From DASQUK01 sp046726215 (GTDB taxonomy: Bacteria; Actinomycetota; Acidimicrobiia; Acidimicrobiales; VFJN01), in assembly GCA_046726215.1 (NCBI GenBank), contig JBKPAA010000055.1, forward strand, positions 1 to 64,000: DNA of 64,000 nt, in the 5' to 3' direction. The notes beneath the pieces were generated by a model. The model made no database searches and had not been told where the DNA came from. It saw only the letters and a program-made list of their open reading frames with translations. Position 1 is the stretch's first letter. Every line of letters starts with the position of its first letter. Both the position numbers and the translations under genes were made by a program. Positions 57,601 to 64,000 of the stretch are shown in pieces.

Positions 57601-58013
57601 TCCGACCCGACGGCACCGTGGACCGACTCCAGGTCATCGAGCACCAGCACCAGGTCACGGCGCCCGGCCGTGGCCAACGCCTCGCAGATCCGGGTGGCGA
57701 ACGCATGCGCGCGCCCCGCCTCGTCGGTCCCGGTGTCGGGGCCCCGCGCCGCTCGCACCGCCGTGGACAGGTCCGGCGGTAGGCCCGGTACGCGGGCCCT
57801 GAGCACATCCGTGACGCGCCGGACCAGCCCGCTCAGGGCACGGTCGCCGGGCCCCAGTCCGTGCCAGGCCGACGTGGTGCCCGCCGCCCACCGGTTGAGC
57901 AGCGTGGTCTTGCCGAAGCCCGGGCCGGCGATGACACAGGTCACGCGGCGTGCGAGCGCGCCGTCGAGTCGGCGCTCGAGGTGGGGTCGAGCGATCATCG
58001 ACGGCTGGTCCAC
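54690..58013 (-). CDS. Giant transcriptional regulator: P-loop ATPase, TPR-like repeats, BTAD
   Basis: 1107 residues. The N-terminal STAND-like ATPase has Walker A AGPGFGKTTLLNRW, Walker B LVLVLDDLESVHG and VLASRTDPPF (MalT-like). Residues about 350-800 are helical repeats of TPR type. The C-terminal about 240 residues hold an OmpR-like winged helix (IRCLGGFAVLRNGDAVPLAEWKSRKARDLV) and a BTAD domain. The DNA-binding domain at the C-terminus is reversed relative to SARP proteins. It is divergent from a molybdopterin oxidoreductase with shared promoter DNA, so it may regulate that gene. GTG 58013 or ATG 57998 is the start. Confidence 0.85.
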   Translation of the reverse strand: MDQPSMIARPHLERRLDGALARRVTCVIAGPGFGKTTLLNRWAAGTTSAWHGLGPGDRALSGLVRRVTDVLRARVPGLPPDLSTAVRAARGPDTGTDEAGRAHAFATRICEALATAGRRDLVLVLDDLESVHGAVGSEAFVAGLCRQAPATLHVVLASRTDPPFPLARLRGQGQVLDLAAADLAFTAAETTEVVRATVRPAGEEGSSRRGGQLADEVHRVTAGWPAAVRLASEALAHEAPDGHRATLERLRRPGGTLYAYLTDEVLASEPTDARELLRRLAVLDRFTPDLAAAVGPPGAGSALTGLVRRGLVVATPGAGQEWLTLNALIRDVLAGGGTDGGAPRSPSADAAAARADAARWFEEHGQPADALRCALAADPGTGGDAGELRRFVTRWGPHLLSEGDAELILAALERLGSGDRTGDVLRIEGEARQLVGDWDGALACCEAAAAGRDRLPAGLAWRTGLIHHLRGDLDTALAVYACGDLSGHTEDLVDEALLVAWNATAHWLRGEGEACRSLAIDAMARARSSGDDRALAAAHTALALVAALDGDRLANDGHYLRALDHAERAGDLLQVIRIRLNRGSRLNEEGLYEEAITELDVAIGLADLGGYAAFKAMALGNRGEARGNLGQLELAVDDLEGAKAIFQRLGSMMVSYPLGQLADVYRARGQVALARMAWSEAADVARASGDVQGMVPALAGLARLLASDDPHTARTLAQEAVEAGFGLGQVDALIGRGWVLAAGDEVARREAAGVATDALALARGRRDRAGMAESYELQAAVAAAADSGGVADVARARALLLEALALADDLRSPLRQGRVLLALARLGDADAAGFARRAERLLRPLGARRLAEEAATLGSAARPAPAVAIRCLGGFAVLRNGDAVPLAEWKSRKARDLVKMLIARNGGPVHRSVLLDLLWPDEPPERTSSRLSVTLSTARAVLDPAKVHPAGWFLAADNDTLGLDVDHVEVDVLRFLDVAGLALAHRKDGPSPAALDALAEAEAAYVGDAFPEDPYEDWAVSPRERARAAYTAVSRTLADDAAAAGDTATAVRCYLRVLEYDAFDEGAHLGLVTSQLAAGQQGEARRSYRTYCTRMDELGVEAAPFPT

Positions 58014-58022
58014 GCCACCAGG

Positions 58023-58032
58023 AAGTTAGTTT
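58023..58032. promoter_or_regulatory. Overlapping divergent -10 boxes, BTAD regulator / molybdopterin oxidoreductase
   Basis: The plus strand has TAGTTT (58027-58032), 6 nt before the ATG at 58039. The minus strand has TAACTT (58028-58023), 9 nt before the GTG at 58013. The two -10 boxes overlap by 2 bp, and only 25 nt separate the starts. Confidence 0.5.
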
Positions 58033-58038
58033 GGGGGA

Positions 58039-60294
58039 ATGACCAGCGAGACCCGTATCGCGTTCCGCACCTGTCCACTGTGCGAAGCGGGTTGTGGCCT
58101 GGAGATCGCCCTCCACAGCGGCAACGGCTCCGAGCGCGTGGGACGCATCCGCGGCGACCGCGACGACGTGTTCAGCCATGGCTTCATCTGCCCCAAGGGC
58201 TCGACCTTGCGCCAGCTCCACGAGGATCCCGACTGGCTGCGCCAGCCGCTTATCAAGCGCGACGGCGGGTTCGAGCCGGTGAGTTGGGACGATGCCTTCG
58301 CCGAGGTCGAGCGGCGGCTCCTGCCGATCATCGGGCAGCACGGCCGCGACGCCGCGGGCATCTACCTCGGCAACCCCAACGCGCACTCGCTGGCTGGGCT
58401 GATCTTCCTCCGGCCGCTGGTCCGGGCCCTGGGCAGCACCAACGTGTTCTCGGCCAGCACCGTCGATCAGCGGCCTAAGGAGGTCTCGTCGGGCCTCATG
58501 TTCGGCGGGGCGCTCACGGTGCCGGTGCCCGATGTCGACCGCACGGACTTCCTGCTGATGCTGGGCGCCAACCCCTACGCCTCCAACGGCAGCCTGGCCA
58601 CGGCCCCCGACTGGCCGGGCCGCATCGAGGCGCTGCTCGGACGGGGCGGGCGGCTGGTGGTGGTCGATCCCCGCCGTAGCCAGACGGCCGAGGTCGCCAG
58701 CCAGCACCTCGCCATCCGGCCCGGTGCCGACCCCTTCCTGCTGATGGCGCTCGTCAACGTGCTCGCCACTGACGGCTTGGTCCGCCTCCGCCGGCTCGAG
58801 CCTTACGTCACCGGCGTCGACGAGGTGGTGCGGCTGGCCGAGCCGTTCACGCCTGAGAGGGTTGCGGCCGCCACCGGGCTGGACCCCGACCAGATCCGCG
58901 GGTTGGCGCAGAACCTGGCGGCGGCGCCGTCGGCCTGCGTGTACGGGCGCATCGGCACGACCACGGCCGAGTTCGGCACGCTGACCTCGTGGCTGGTGGA
59001 CGTGCTCAACGTGCTGACCGGCAATCTCGATCGTCCCGGCGGCGCCATGTTCGCCACCGCCGCCGCCGGTGCCGCCAACACCCGGGGCACCCCCCGCTAC
59101 GGCCGGGGGATCAAGCTGCACCGCCGCCGCAGCCGGGTCCGCGGGCTTGGCGAGACCATGGGCGAGCTGCCGGCCGCGTGCCTGGCCGAGGAGATCGACA
59201 CTCCGGGCGAGGGCCAGATCCGCGCCCTGGTGACGGTGGGCGGCAACCCCGTGCTGTCCACGCCCAACTCCGGACGACTCGACGCCGCCCTGGCCAGGCT
59301 CGAGTTCATGGTGGCCGTGGACCCTTACGTCAACGAGACCACGCGGCACGCCGACGTGATCCTGCCGGTTCCCTCGGCGTTGCAGAGGCCTCACTACGAC
59401 CTCGCGCTGCTGCAGCTGGCGCTGCGCAACGTGGCCAACTACAGCCCGGCGGTCCTCCCCCTGGACGAGGGCCAGCCCGACGAGTGGCACGTCCTGGCCC
59501 GGCTCGCGCTGGTGCTGCAGGGCTTCGGAGCCGACGCCGATCCGGCGCTGGTGGACGACCTGGTGCTGCGGGCCCTGGTCGAGGGTGCCGTCGCCGACGA
59601 GACCAGCCCCGTCGCCGGCCGACACGTCGAGGAGATCATCGGCCTGCTTGGCGAGCGCACCGGCCCGCCCCGCATCATCGACTTCATGGTGCGGACCGGC
59701 CCCTACGGCGACGGCTTCGGTGCCAACCCCGGCGGGCTCAACCTCGACCTGCTCCTGGACCGGCCCCACGGCGTCGACCTGGGGCCGCTCGAGCCGCGGC
59801 TTCCCGACGTGCTGCGTACGCCGTCGGGCATGGTGGAGCTCGCGCCCGAACCGCTCGTGGCCGACGTCGAACGGCTGCGGTCGGCCATGGACCGACCGGC
59901 CGGCGGGATGCGGCTCATCGGCCGGCGTGACCTGCGGTCCAACAACTCCTGGATGCACAACGTGGAGGTGCTGGTGAAGGGTCGCCCCCGGTGCACGCTC
60001 CACGTCCATCCGGATGACGCCTCCCGGCTGGGGTTGATCGACGGCCGGCCCGCGTCGGTCGTGTCGCGGGCGGGCACGGTCACGATCCCGGCCGAGGTGA
60101 CCGACGCCATCCGCCCCGGCGTGGTCAGCATCCCCCACGGCTGGGGTCACGACATGCCCGGAGTCGAGATGTCGGTGGCCCGTCGCTATGCGGGCGTCAA
60201 CACGAACCTTTTGGCGGACGAAGAGCTGGTCGACCCGGTGTCCGGCAATGCCGTCCTCAACGGGATCCCGGTAGAGGTGGCACCGGCGGGCTAA
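58039..60294 (+). CDS. Molybdopterin-dependent oxidoreductase
   Basis: 751 residues, DMSO-reductase family. N-terminal 4Fe-4S site CPLCEAGCGLE with a fourth Cys in FICPKGSTL; MGD-binding segments LLMLGANPYASNGSL and VVVDPRRSQTAEVA; C-terminal MoCoP domain HVHPDDASRLGL, IPHGWGHD. Where Cys, Sec or Ser usually ligates Mo, the sequence reads STVDQRPKEVSSG. The same pattern occurs in a group of uncharacterised actinobacterial proteins. Substrate is unknown; no partner subunits are adjacent. Its start is set by a -10 box 6 nt upstream. Confidence 0.85.
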   Translation: MTSETRIAFRTCPLCEAGCGLEIALHSGNGSERVGRIRGDRDDVFSHGFICPKGSTLRQLHEDPDWLRQPLIKRDGGFEPVSWDDAFAEVERRLLPIIGQHGRDAAGIYLGNPNAHSLAGLIFLRPLVRALGSTNVFSASTVDQRPKEVSSGLMFGGALTVPVPDVDRTDFLLMLGANPYASNGSLATAPDWPGRIEALLGRGGRLVVVDPRRSQTAEVASQHLAIRPGADPFLLMALVNVLATDGLVRLRRLEPYVTGVDEVVRLAEPFTPERVAAATGLDPDQIRGLAQNLAAAPSACVYGRIGTTTAEFGTLTSWLVDVLNVLTGNLDRPGGAMFATAAAGAANTRGTPRYGRGIKLHRRRSRVRGLGETMGELPAACLAEEIDTPGEGQIRALVTVGGNPVLSTPNSGRLDAALARLEFMVAVDPYVNETTRHADVILPVPSALQRPHYDLALLQLALRNVANYSPAVLPLDEGQPDEWHVLARLALVLQGFGADADPALVDDLVLRALVEGAVADETSPVAGRHVEEIIGLLGERTGPPRIIDFMVRTGPYGDGFGANPGGLNLDLLLDRPHGVDLGPLEPRLPDVLRTPSGMVELAPEPLVADVERLRSAMDRPAGGMRLIGRRDLRSNNSWMHNVEVLVKGRPRCTLHVHPDDASRLGLIDGRPASVVSRAGTVTIPAEVTDAIRPGVVSIPHGWGHDMPGVEMSVARRYAGVNTNLLADEELVDPVSGNAVLNGIPVEVAPAG

Positions 60295-60302
60295 CCTGAA
60301 AC

Positions 60303-60318
60303 AGTACACCGGTGTACT
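60303..60318. promoter_or_regulatory. Perfect 16-bp palindrome, probable operator of the lipase gene
   Basis: AGTACACCGGTGTACT, a perfect inverted repeat, 21 nt before the lipase ATG and 4 nt after a TAACCT -10 candidate (60293-60298). The position suits a TetR-type repressor site; the regulator is not identified. Confidence 0.5.
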
Positions 60319-60339
60319 CATCGTCCGAGGGGAAGACCG

Positions 60340-61701
60340 ATGAGCCGCAAGTTGCTGGGCGCGCTGGGCGTTGTCATCGCGGTGCTCGTCTCGAGCCTCG
60401 CCGGCTCCGGGCCTGTCGGCGCACAGGGGCGGCGGGACGCCCCGCCCCGGCCGGTCATCTTCGTCCACGGTTCGACGGGGTCGGGAGCCCAGTTCGAGAC
60501 CCAGGCGCTGCGCCTGACCAGCAACGGCTACCCGGCCGATCGGATCGCCGTGCACGAATACGACTCCACCTTCGGCACCAACACCATGGACCAGGTGTGG
60601 GCGGGCCTCGACCAGCTCATCACCGAGCTGCTGGACGAGACCGGAGCCGACGGCGTCGACCTGTTGGGACACTCCCTCGGCACGACCGTGTCGCAGGGCT
60701 ACCTCAACAGCTCCGCCGAGCGGGCGGCCCGGGTGGCGCACTACGTCAACATCGATGGCCGCACTGCGGCGGCACCGCCGGGCGGCGTCGACACGTTGGC
60801 CGTGTGGGGCGAGGGCGACCAGACCCGCCAGATCGTGGGGGCGCGGAACTACTACGCGCCCGGCCAATCGCACGTGCAGGTCGCGACCTCTGCCGAGACG
60901 TTCGCGCAGATCTACGAGTTCTTCACCGGCCGCGCGCCGAAGACCACTGACGTCGTGCCGGAGCACGGGCGGATCCGGCTGTCGGGCGAGGCCAACGTCT
61001 TCCCCCAGAACCAGGGGGCCGACGGCTTCACCCTGCGGATCTTCGAGATCGACCGCCGCACCGGCGAGCGCGAGCACCGGCGCCCCGATGCCACGTTCGC
61101 TATCGGTCCCGACGGCGGCTGGGGCCCGTTCAAGGCCGACGCCGGCGAGAGCTACGAGTTCGCGCTGACGCGCACCGACGGGTCGGTCCACCACCTCTAC
61201 TTCCAGCCCTTCCTGCGCAGCGACCACCTGGTCCGGCTGTTGACGTCCCGGCCCGGGGAGGGCCTCGACCTGCTGAGGGAGCCCAGCGACACCTCCGCCG
61301 GCTTCGGCGTCATCCGCTACAAGGAGATGTGGGGCGACCAGGGCGCCAACAACGACACCCTCGAGATCGACGGGGTGAACGTCCTCAACCCGGCCACCGC
61401 ACCGCGGACCAAGCGGGTCAACGCGATGTTCGTGGGCGACGACAACCTCGACGGCGTGACCGACCTCAGCGCCCCTGTCCAACCCTGGTTCTCGCTGCCC
61501 TTCATCTCGGCGGTCGACCTGGTGGTCCCGGCGACCATCCCACCGGACGACACCGTCCGGGTCGAGATGGTGGCGCGCGCCGAACATGCTTCCCGCTCCC
61601 CACGGCCGCTCGGGCGGGGCGACGAAGACGTTGTCAACATCCCGAATTGGGCGACGTCGCAGAACATCGTGACGATCATGTTCCGCGACTTCCAGCAGTA
61701 G
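60340..61701 (+). CDS. Secreted alpha/beta-hydrolase lipase (AF1763-like)
   Basis: 453 residues. Sec signal peptide (LLGALGVVIAVLVSSLAGSGPVGAQG), then VIFVHGSTGSGAQFE (oxyanion region), nucleophile GHSLG near residue 110, acid and base loops after GVDTLAVWGEGDQ and APGQSHVQV. The C-terminal about 240 residues have a beta-rich region (FEIDRRTGEREH, LYFQPFLRSDHL) like the lid/C-terminal domain of the Archaeoglobus AF1763 lipase. It probably hydrolyses long-chain esters outside the cell. ATG 60340 has GAGGGGAAG upstream. A palindromic operator sits before it. Confidence 0.8.
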   Translation: MSRKLLGALGVVIAVLVSSLAGSGPVGAQGRRDAPPRPVIFVHGSTGSGAQFETQALRLTSNGYPADRIAVHEYDSTFGTNTMDQVWAGLDQLITELLDETGADGVDLLGHSLGTTVSQGYLNSSAERAARVAHYVNIDGRTAAAPPGGVDTLAVWGEGDQTRQIVGARNYYAPGQSHVQVATSAETFAQIYEFFTGRAPKTTDVVPEHGRIRLSGEANVFPQNQGADGFTLRIFEIDRRTGEREHRRPDATFAIGPDGGWGPFKADAGESYEFALTRTDGSVHHLYFQPFLRSDHLVRLLTSRPGEGLDLLREPSDTSAGFGVIRYKEMWGDQGANNDTLEIDGVNVLNPATAPRTKRVNAMFVGDDNLDGVTDLSAPVQPWFSLPFISAVDLVVPATIPPDDTVRVEMVARAEHASRSPRPLGRGDEDVVNIPNWATSQNIVTIMFRDFQQ

Positions 61702-61712
61702 CGCGGCGGACG

Positions 61713-63449
61713 CTAGACGGCCTCTGCCACCCGGCCGGAGTTGAGCACCACCACCCGGTCCGCGCGCTCGAGGACCTGGGTGCGGTGGCTGACCAGCAGC
61801 GCGGTGGTGAAGCCGCCGTCGCCGACGCGCTCCCAGAGGCGTGCCTCGGTCTCGACGTCGAGTGCGCTCGACAGGTCGTCGACGACCAGCAGCTGTGGCG
61901 AGCGAACCAGCGCCCGGGCGGCGCCGGCACGCTGGATCTGCCCCCCCGAGAGGCGCAGGCCACGGGGCCCGATCACGGTGCCCGTGCCGTCAGGCATGCG
62001 CGCCAGGTCCTCGTCCAGGCAGGTGAGCCACAGCGCGTGCTCGAGCCCCGCGCCCGAGGCACCGAGCAGGACCGTGTTGCCCAGCGGCTCGCTGAACAGG
62101 CGGGGGACCTGGGGAAGGTAGGCGGCGCGCGGCGGCACGAGCACCGTCGACGGGTCCTCGACGGGCTCGCCGTTCCAGCGGATGGTGCCGGCGTCGGCGG
62201 CCACCAGGCCGAGGAGAGCCCGGAGCAGGGTGGACTTGCCGGCTCCCACCGCCCCGGTGACGACGACCAGCTCGCCCCGGCGCACGACGAGGTCGATCCC
62301 GCGGATGCCCCGGCCGGACACGGGATGGCTGACCGTCAGGCCCTCGACCTCCAGCACTTCGAAAGGAGCCGGTGCCGCAACCGCGGGGTCGCTCGTGTCG
62401 ACCGGCGCCAACGGCGGAGGGCCGTGGCGGAGGTGGGTGACGGTCGGGGCCACCACGGCGCACCGGTCGGGGTCGGGTAGCAGCTCTGCCAGCCGGTCGA
62501 CCGACACGTCGGCCTGGCGTTGGTAGACGAGGTAGCGGCCCACCCACTTGGGCAGTTCGGCGATCACCGTGGCGTACGCGGCGAACAGCCCGAGGTCGCC
62601 GACGCTGAGGTCACCGCCCCGGAGCGCCGCCGCCACGGCCACGAGAACGACGCCGACCGCCACCTCACCGGTGCCGTAGCCGAGCGAGCGCACCAGCTCG
62701 GAGCCCACCTGATCGCGCCGCGACACCTGCGCCCGCTCGGCGTTGAGCTGCGCGAACCGCTCCTCGACCGCGGCTCCGGCGCCGCCGGCCCGCACCGCCA
62801 GCACGCCGCCGAACGTGTCGCCGATGAACCCCGTGACGCGTGCCGTCGCCTCGCGCGCGGCCCGGCGCCAGCGTCGCAGCCGGGGGCCCAGCCATGCGGT
62901 GCCACTGGCGGCGATGACGATGGGCACGACGATGGCCAAGGTGGCGCGGGGGTCGATCGCGACGAGGACTGCGACGGCAACGCTCGAGGCCACGACGGCG
63001 CCCGAGAGGTCCAGCCAAACGTCGAGGACCATCGCCAGGTCCTGGACGTCGTCGCGGAACCTGCTCACCGCTTCGCCTGGAGAGCCCGGTAGCCTGCCGG
63101 CGGCCGGGCCTGGCGCCGCCACCAAGGACCGGAGCAGGTTCACCCGCGGCACCGTCTGCCAGCCCACCCAGCATCCGTGCCACTGCACGGCGATCAGGAT
63201 GAGCCACGTCCAGCGGACCACCTCGATGCCCACGAGGGCCGCCAGCAGGGCCCACGGCGCGGTGGCGCCGCCCTCGGGTGCGTCCGCCACGCGGTCGAGC
63301 GCGACCTTGACGAGCAGGCCGGTGAGCAGGGGCGTGGTGAAGAAGGCGACCCAGCCGATCCAGGTGAGCGCGTAGGCGGCGGGCTCGTTGCGGGCGAGAC
63401 GCCACGCCACCCGGGTGGTCGAGCCGGCGTTGCCGCGGCGCGGGCTCAT
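61713..63449 (-). CDS. ABC exporter half-transporter (degenerate-site subunit)
   Basis: 578 residues. Six-helix membrane domain (residues 1-310), then ATPase: Walker A VTGAVGAGKSTLL, signature LSGGQIQRAG, Walker B LLVVDDLSSALD where the catalytic Glu is Asp, H-loop LLVSHRT. The next gene encodes the partner. The Asp makes the ATP site formed by this subunit's Walker motifs poorly hydrolytic, as in asymmetric heterodimeric exporters (TM287/288 type). ATG 63449 overlaps the upstream stop (ATGA). The exported substrate is unknown. Confidence 0.85.
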   Translation of the reverse strand: MSPRRGNAGSTTRVAWRLARNEPAAYALTWIGWVAFFTTPLLTGLLVKVALDRVADAPEGGATAPWALLAALVGIEVVRWTWLILIAVQWHGCWVGWQTVPRVNLLRSLVAAPGPAAGRLPGSPGEAVSRFRDDVQDLAMVLDVWLDLSGAVVASSVAVAVLVAIDPRATLAIVVPIVIAASGTAWLGPRLRRWRRAAREATARVTGFIGDTFGGVLAVRAGGAGAAVEERFAQLNAERAQVSRRDQVGSELVRSLGYGTGEVAVGVVLVAVAAALRGGDLSVGDLGLFAAYATVIAELPKWVGRYLVYQRQADVSVDRLAELLPDPDRCAVVAPTVTHLRHGPPPLAPVDTSDPAVAAPAPFEVLEVEGLTVSHPVSGRGIRGIDLVVRRGELVVVTGAVGAGKSTLLRALLGLVAADAGTIRWNGEPVEDPSTVLVPPRAAYLPQVPRLFSEPLGNTVLLGASGAGLEHALWLTCLDEDLARMPDGTGTVIGPRGLRLSGGQIQRAGAARALVRSPQLLVVDDLSSALDVETEARLWERVGDGGFTTALLVSHRTQVLERADRVVVLNSGRVAEAV

Positions 63450-64000
63450 GCGGTGGCCTCCTGGGGCGCGTCGACCAGGAGCCCGTGCGCGGCGGTCTGG
63501 AGCAGGCGGGCGTAGCGGCTGGTGGCATCGGCGGCGAGCCGATGGCGGCGGCCGTGCTCGACCAGCCTCCCGTTCTCGAGCACGGCGATCTCGTCGACCT
63601 CGGCCTGCGTTTCCAGCCGGTGGGCGATGACCACGGCGGTCCGCGCGTCGAGCAGCCGGCGGGTGGCGGCGCCGACGCGGGCCTCGGTGATGGGGTCCAA
63701 TCGGCTCGATGCCTCGTCCAACACCACGATGTCCGGGTCCGCCAGGAAGGCGCGGGCGAACGCGACCAGCTGGCCCTCGCCCGCCGAGAGCCCCTGACCA
63801 CCCTCGAGGATCGTGTCGAGCCCGCGCGGCAGCGACGCCGCCCAGGCGCCGAGGCCCACGCGCCCCAGCAGCGCCTCCAGGTCGCGATCGGCGGCCGGAT
63901 GCGTGCCGAAGAGCGTGAGGTTGTCGCGCAGCGACGCCCGGAACAGGTCGACGTCCTGGGTGACGATGGCGACCCGCTGCCGCAGCGCGGCCACCCGGAG
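63446..64000 (-). CDS. ABC exporter half-transporter, consensus-site partner (truncated at window edge)
   Basis: C-terminal 184 residues only; the gene starts beyond 64000. Visible are the Q-loop region VAIVTQDVDLFRAS, signature LSAGEGQLVAFARAF (non-canonical LSAGE), canonical Walker B IVVLDEASSRLD and H-loop VVIAHR. Together with the next subunit, the LSAGE signature and Asp Walker B make one degenerate site, while this subunit's Glu and the partner's LSGGQ make a normal site. Its stop overlaps the partner start by 4 nt. Confidence 0.8.
   Translation of the reverse strand, partial: LRVAALRQRVAIVTQDVDLFRASLRDNLTLFGTHPAADRDLEALLGRVGLGAWAASLPRGLDTILEGGQGLSAGEGQLVAFARAFLADPDIVVLDEASSRLDPITEARVGAATRRLLDARTAVVIAHRLETQAEVDEIAVLENGRLVEHGRRHRLAADATSRYARLLQTAAHGLLVDAPQEATA

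Noticed and set aside
54228..57782. A 1184-residue plus-strand frame opposite the BTAD regulator
   Set aside because: The minus-strand protein has P-loop, winged-helix and BTAD motifs in order; the plus-strand frame has none and is compositionally biased.
57655..61587. A 1310-residue minus-strand frame across the molybdopterin oxidoreductase and lipase
   Set aside because: It is antisense to two genes with cofactor and catalytic motifs; long open antisense frames are expected at this GC content.

Overview
The window is very GC-rich, densely coded actinobacterial DNA with many GTG/TTG starts. It resembles the class Acidimicrobiia or a related deep-branching actinomycete. The evidence for this is the F420 genes cofD and cofE, an F420-type (DUF385) reductase, the actinobacterial markers DUF3499, DUF5719 and Trm112-like, a DprE1/UbiA/DprE2 set, an LpdA-type quinone reductase, and many genes with a TANNNT -10 box only 6-10 nt before the start codon (leaderless transcription). 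The taxonomic placement is inference. No rRNA, tRNA, CRISPR array or insertion sequence with a transposase was seen.

Layout. 1-9.2 kb: an iron-export-type ABC pair (fetA partial, fetB), lpdA, a PEBP protein, a biotin carboxylase/BCCP subunit divergent from birA, and a minus-strand pabB-DUF385-pabC-methyltransferase operon. 9.2-14 kb: an acyl-CoA dehydrogenase and the dTDP-rhamnose genes rmlA, rmlC, rfbB, rfbD. 14-17.3 kb: dprE2-ubiA-dprE1 (polyprenyl-phosphate arabinose precursor). 17.4-24 kb: ugd, then a UDP-glucuronate decarboxylase (uxs) gene interrupted by a 460-residue intein, a frameshifted AlkZ-like gene, and fcl. 23.4-34.9 kb: glycosyltransferases, a His-rich anchored protein, a mannose-1-P guanylyltransferase, galE, cofE/cofD coupled to gmd, and rmd. 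34.9-40.5 kb: a 1123-residue GT2/membrane protein, DUF5719 and a thioredoxin-like protein. 40.5-46.4 kb: a PadR-controlled MacB-like ABC exporter and ftsH. 46.5-54.2 kb: DUF3499, a CPBP protease, a GT-C-like membrane protein, a GtrA-GT2 fusion, manB, Trm112-like and a SIS isomerase. 54.3-64 kb: a giant BTAD/ATPase regulator with a small partner gene, a molybdopterin oxidoreductase, a secreted lipase behind a perfect palindrome, and a heterodimeric ABC exporter cut by the right edge.

Functionally the window is mostly cell-envelope sugar metabolism. ManB, the SIS isomerase and the guanylyltransferase feed GDP-mannose to gmd/rmd/fcl. RmlA-D make dTDP-rhamnose. Ugd and Uxs make UDP-glucuronate and UDP-xylose. 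DprE1/E2/UbiA make polyprenyl arabinose. A set of GT4, GT2 and GT-C enzymes presumably uses these donors.

The strongest unusual signals are four. First, the intein (Ser1, His-Asn C-terminus, Thr+1, two LAGLIDADG motifs) sits in the most conserved motif of Uxs. Second, two copies of an identically spaced four-unit nested inverted repeat lie in convergent gaps 15.8 kb apart. Third, a 167-bp palindromic element has CTAG ends, with partial relics elsewhere, one of which supplies a promoter -10 box. Fourth, DprE1 carries Ala at the position of the benzothiazinone-target cysteine.
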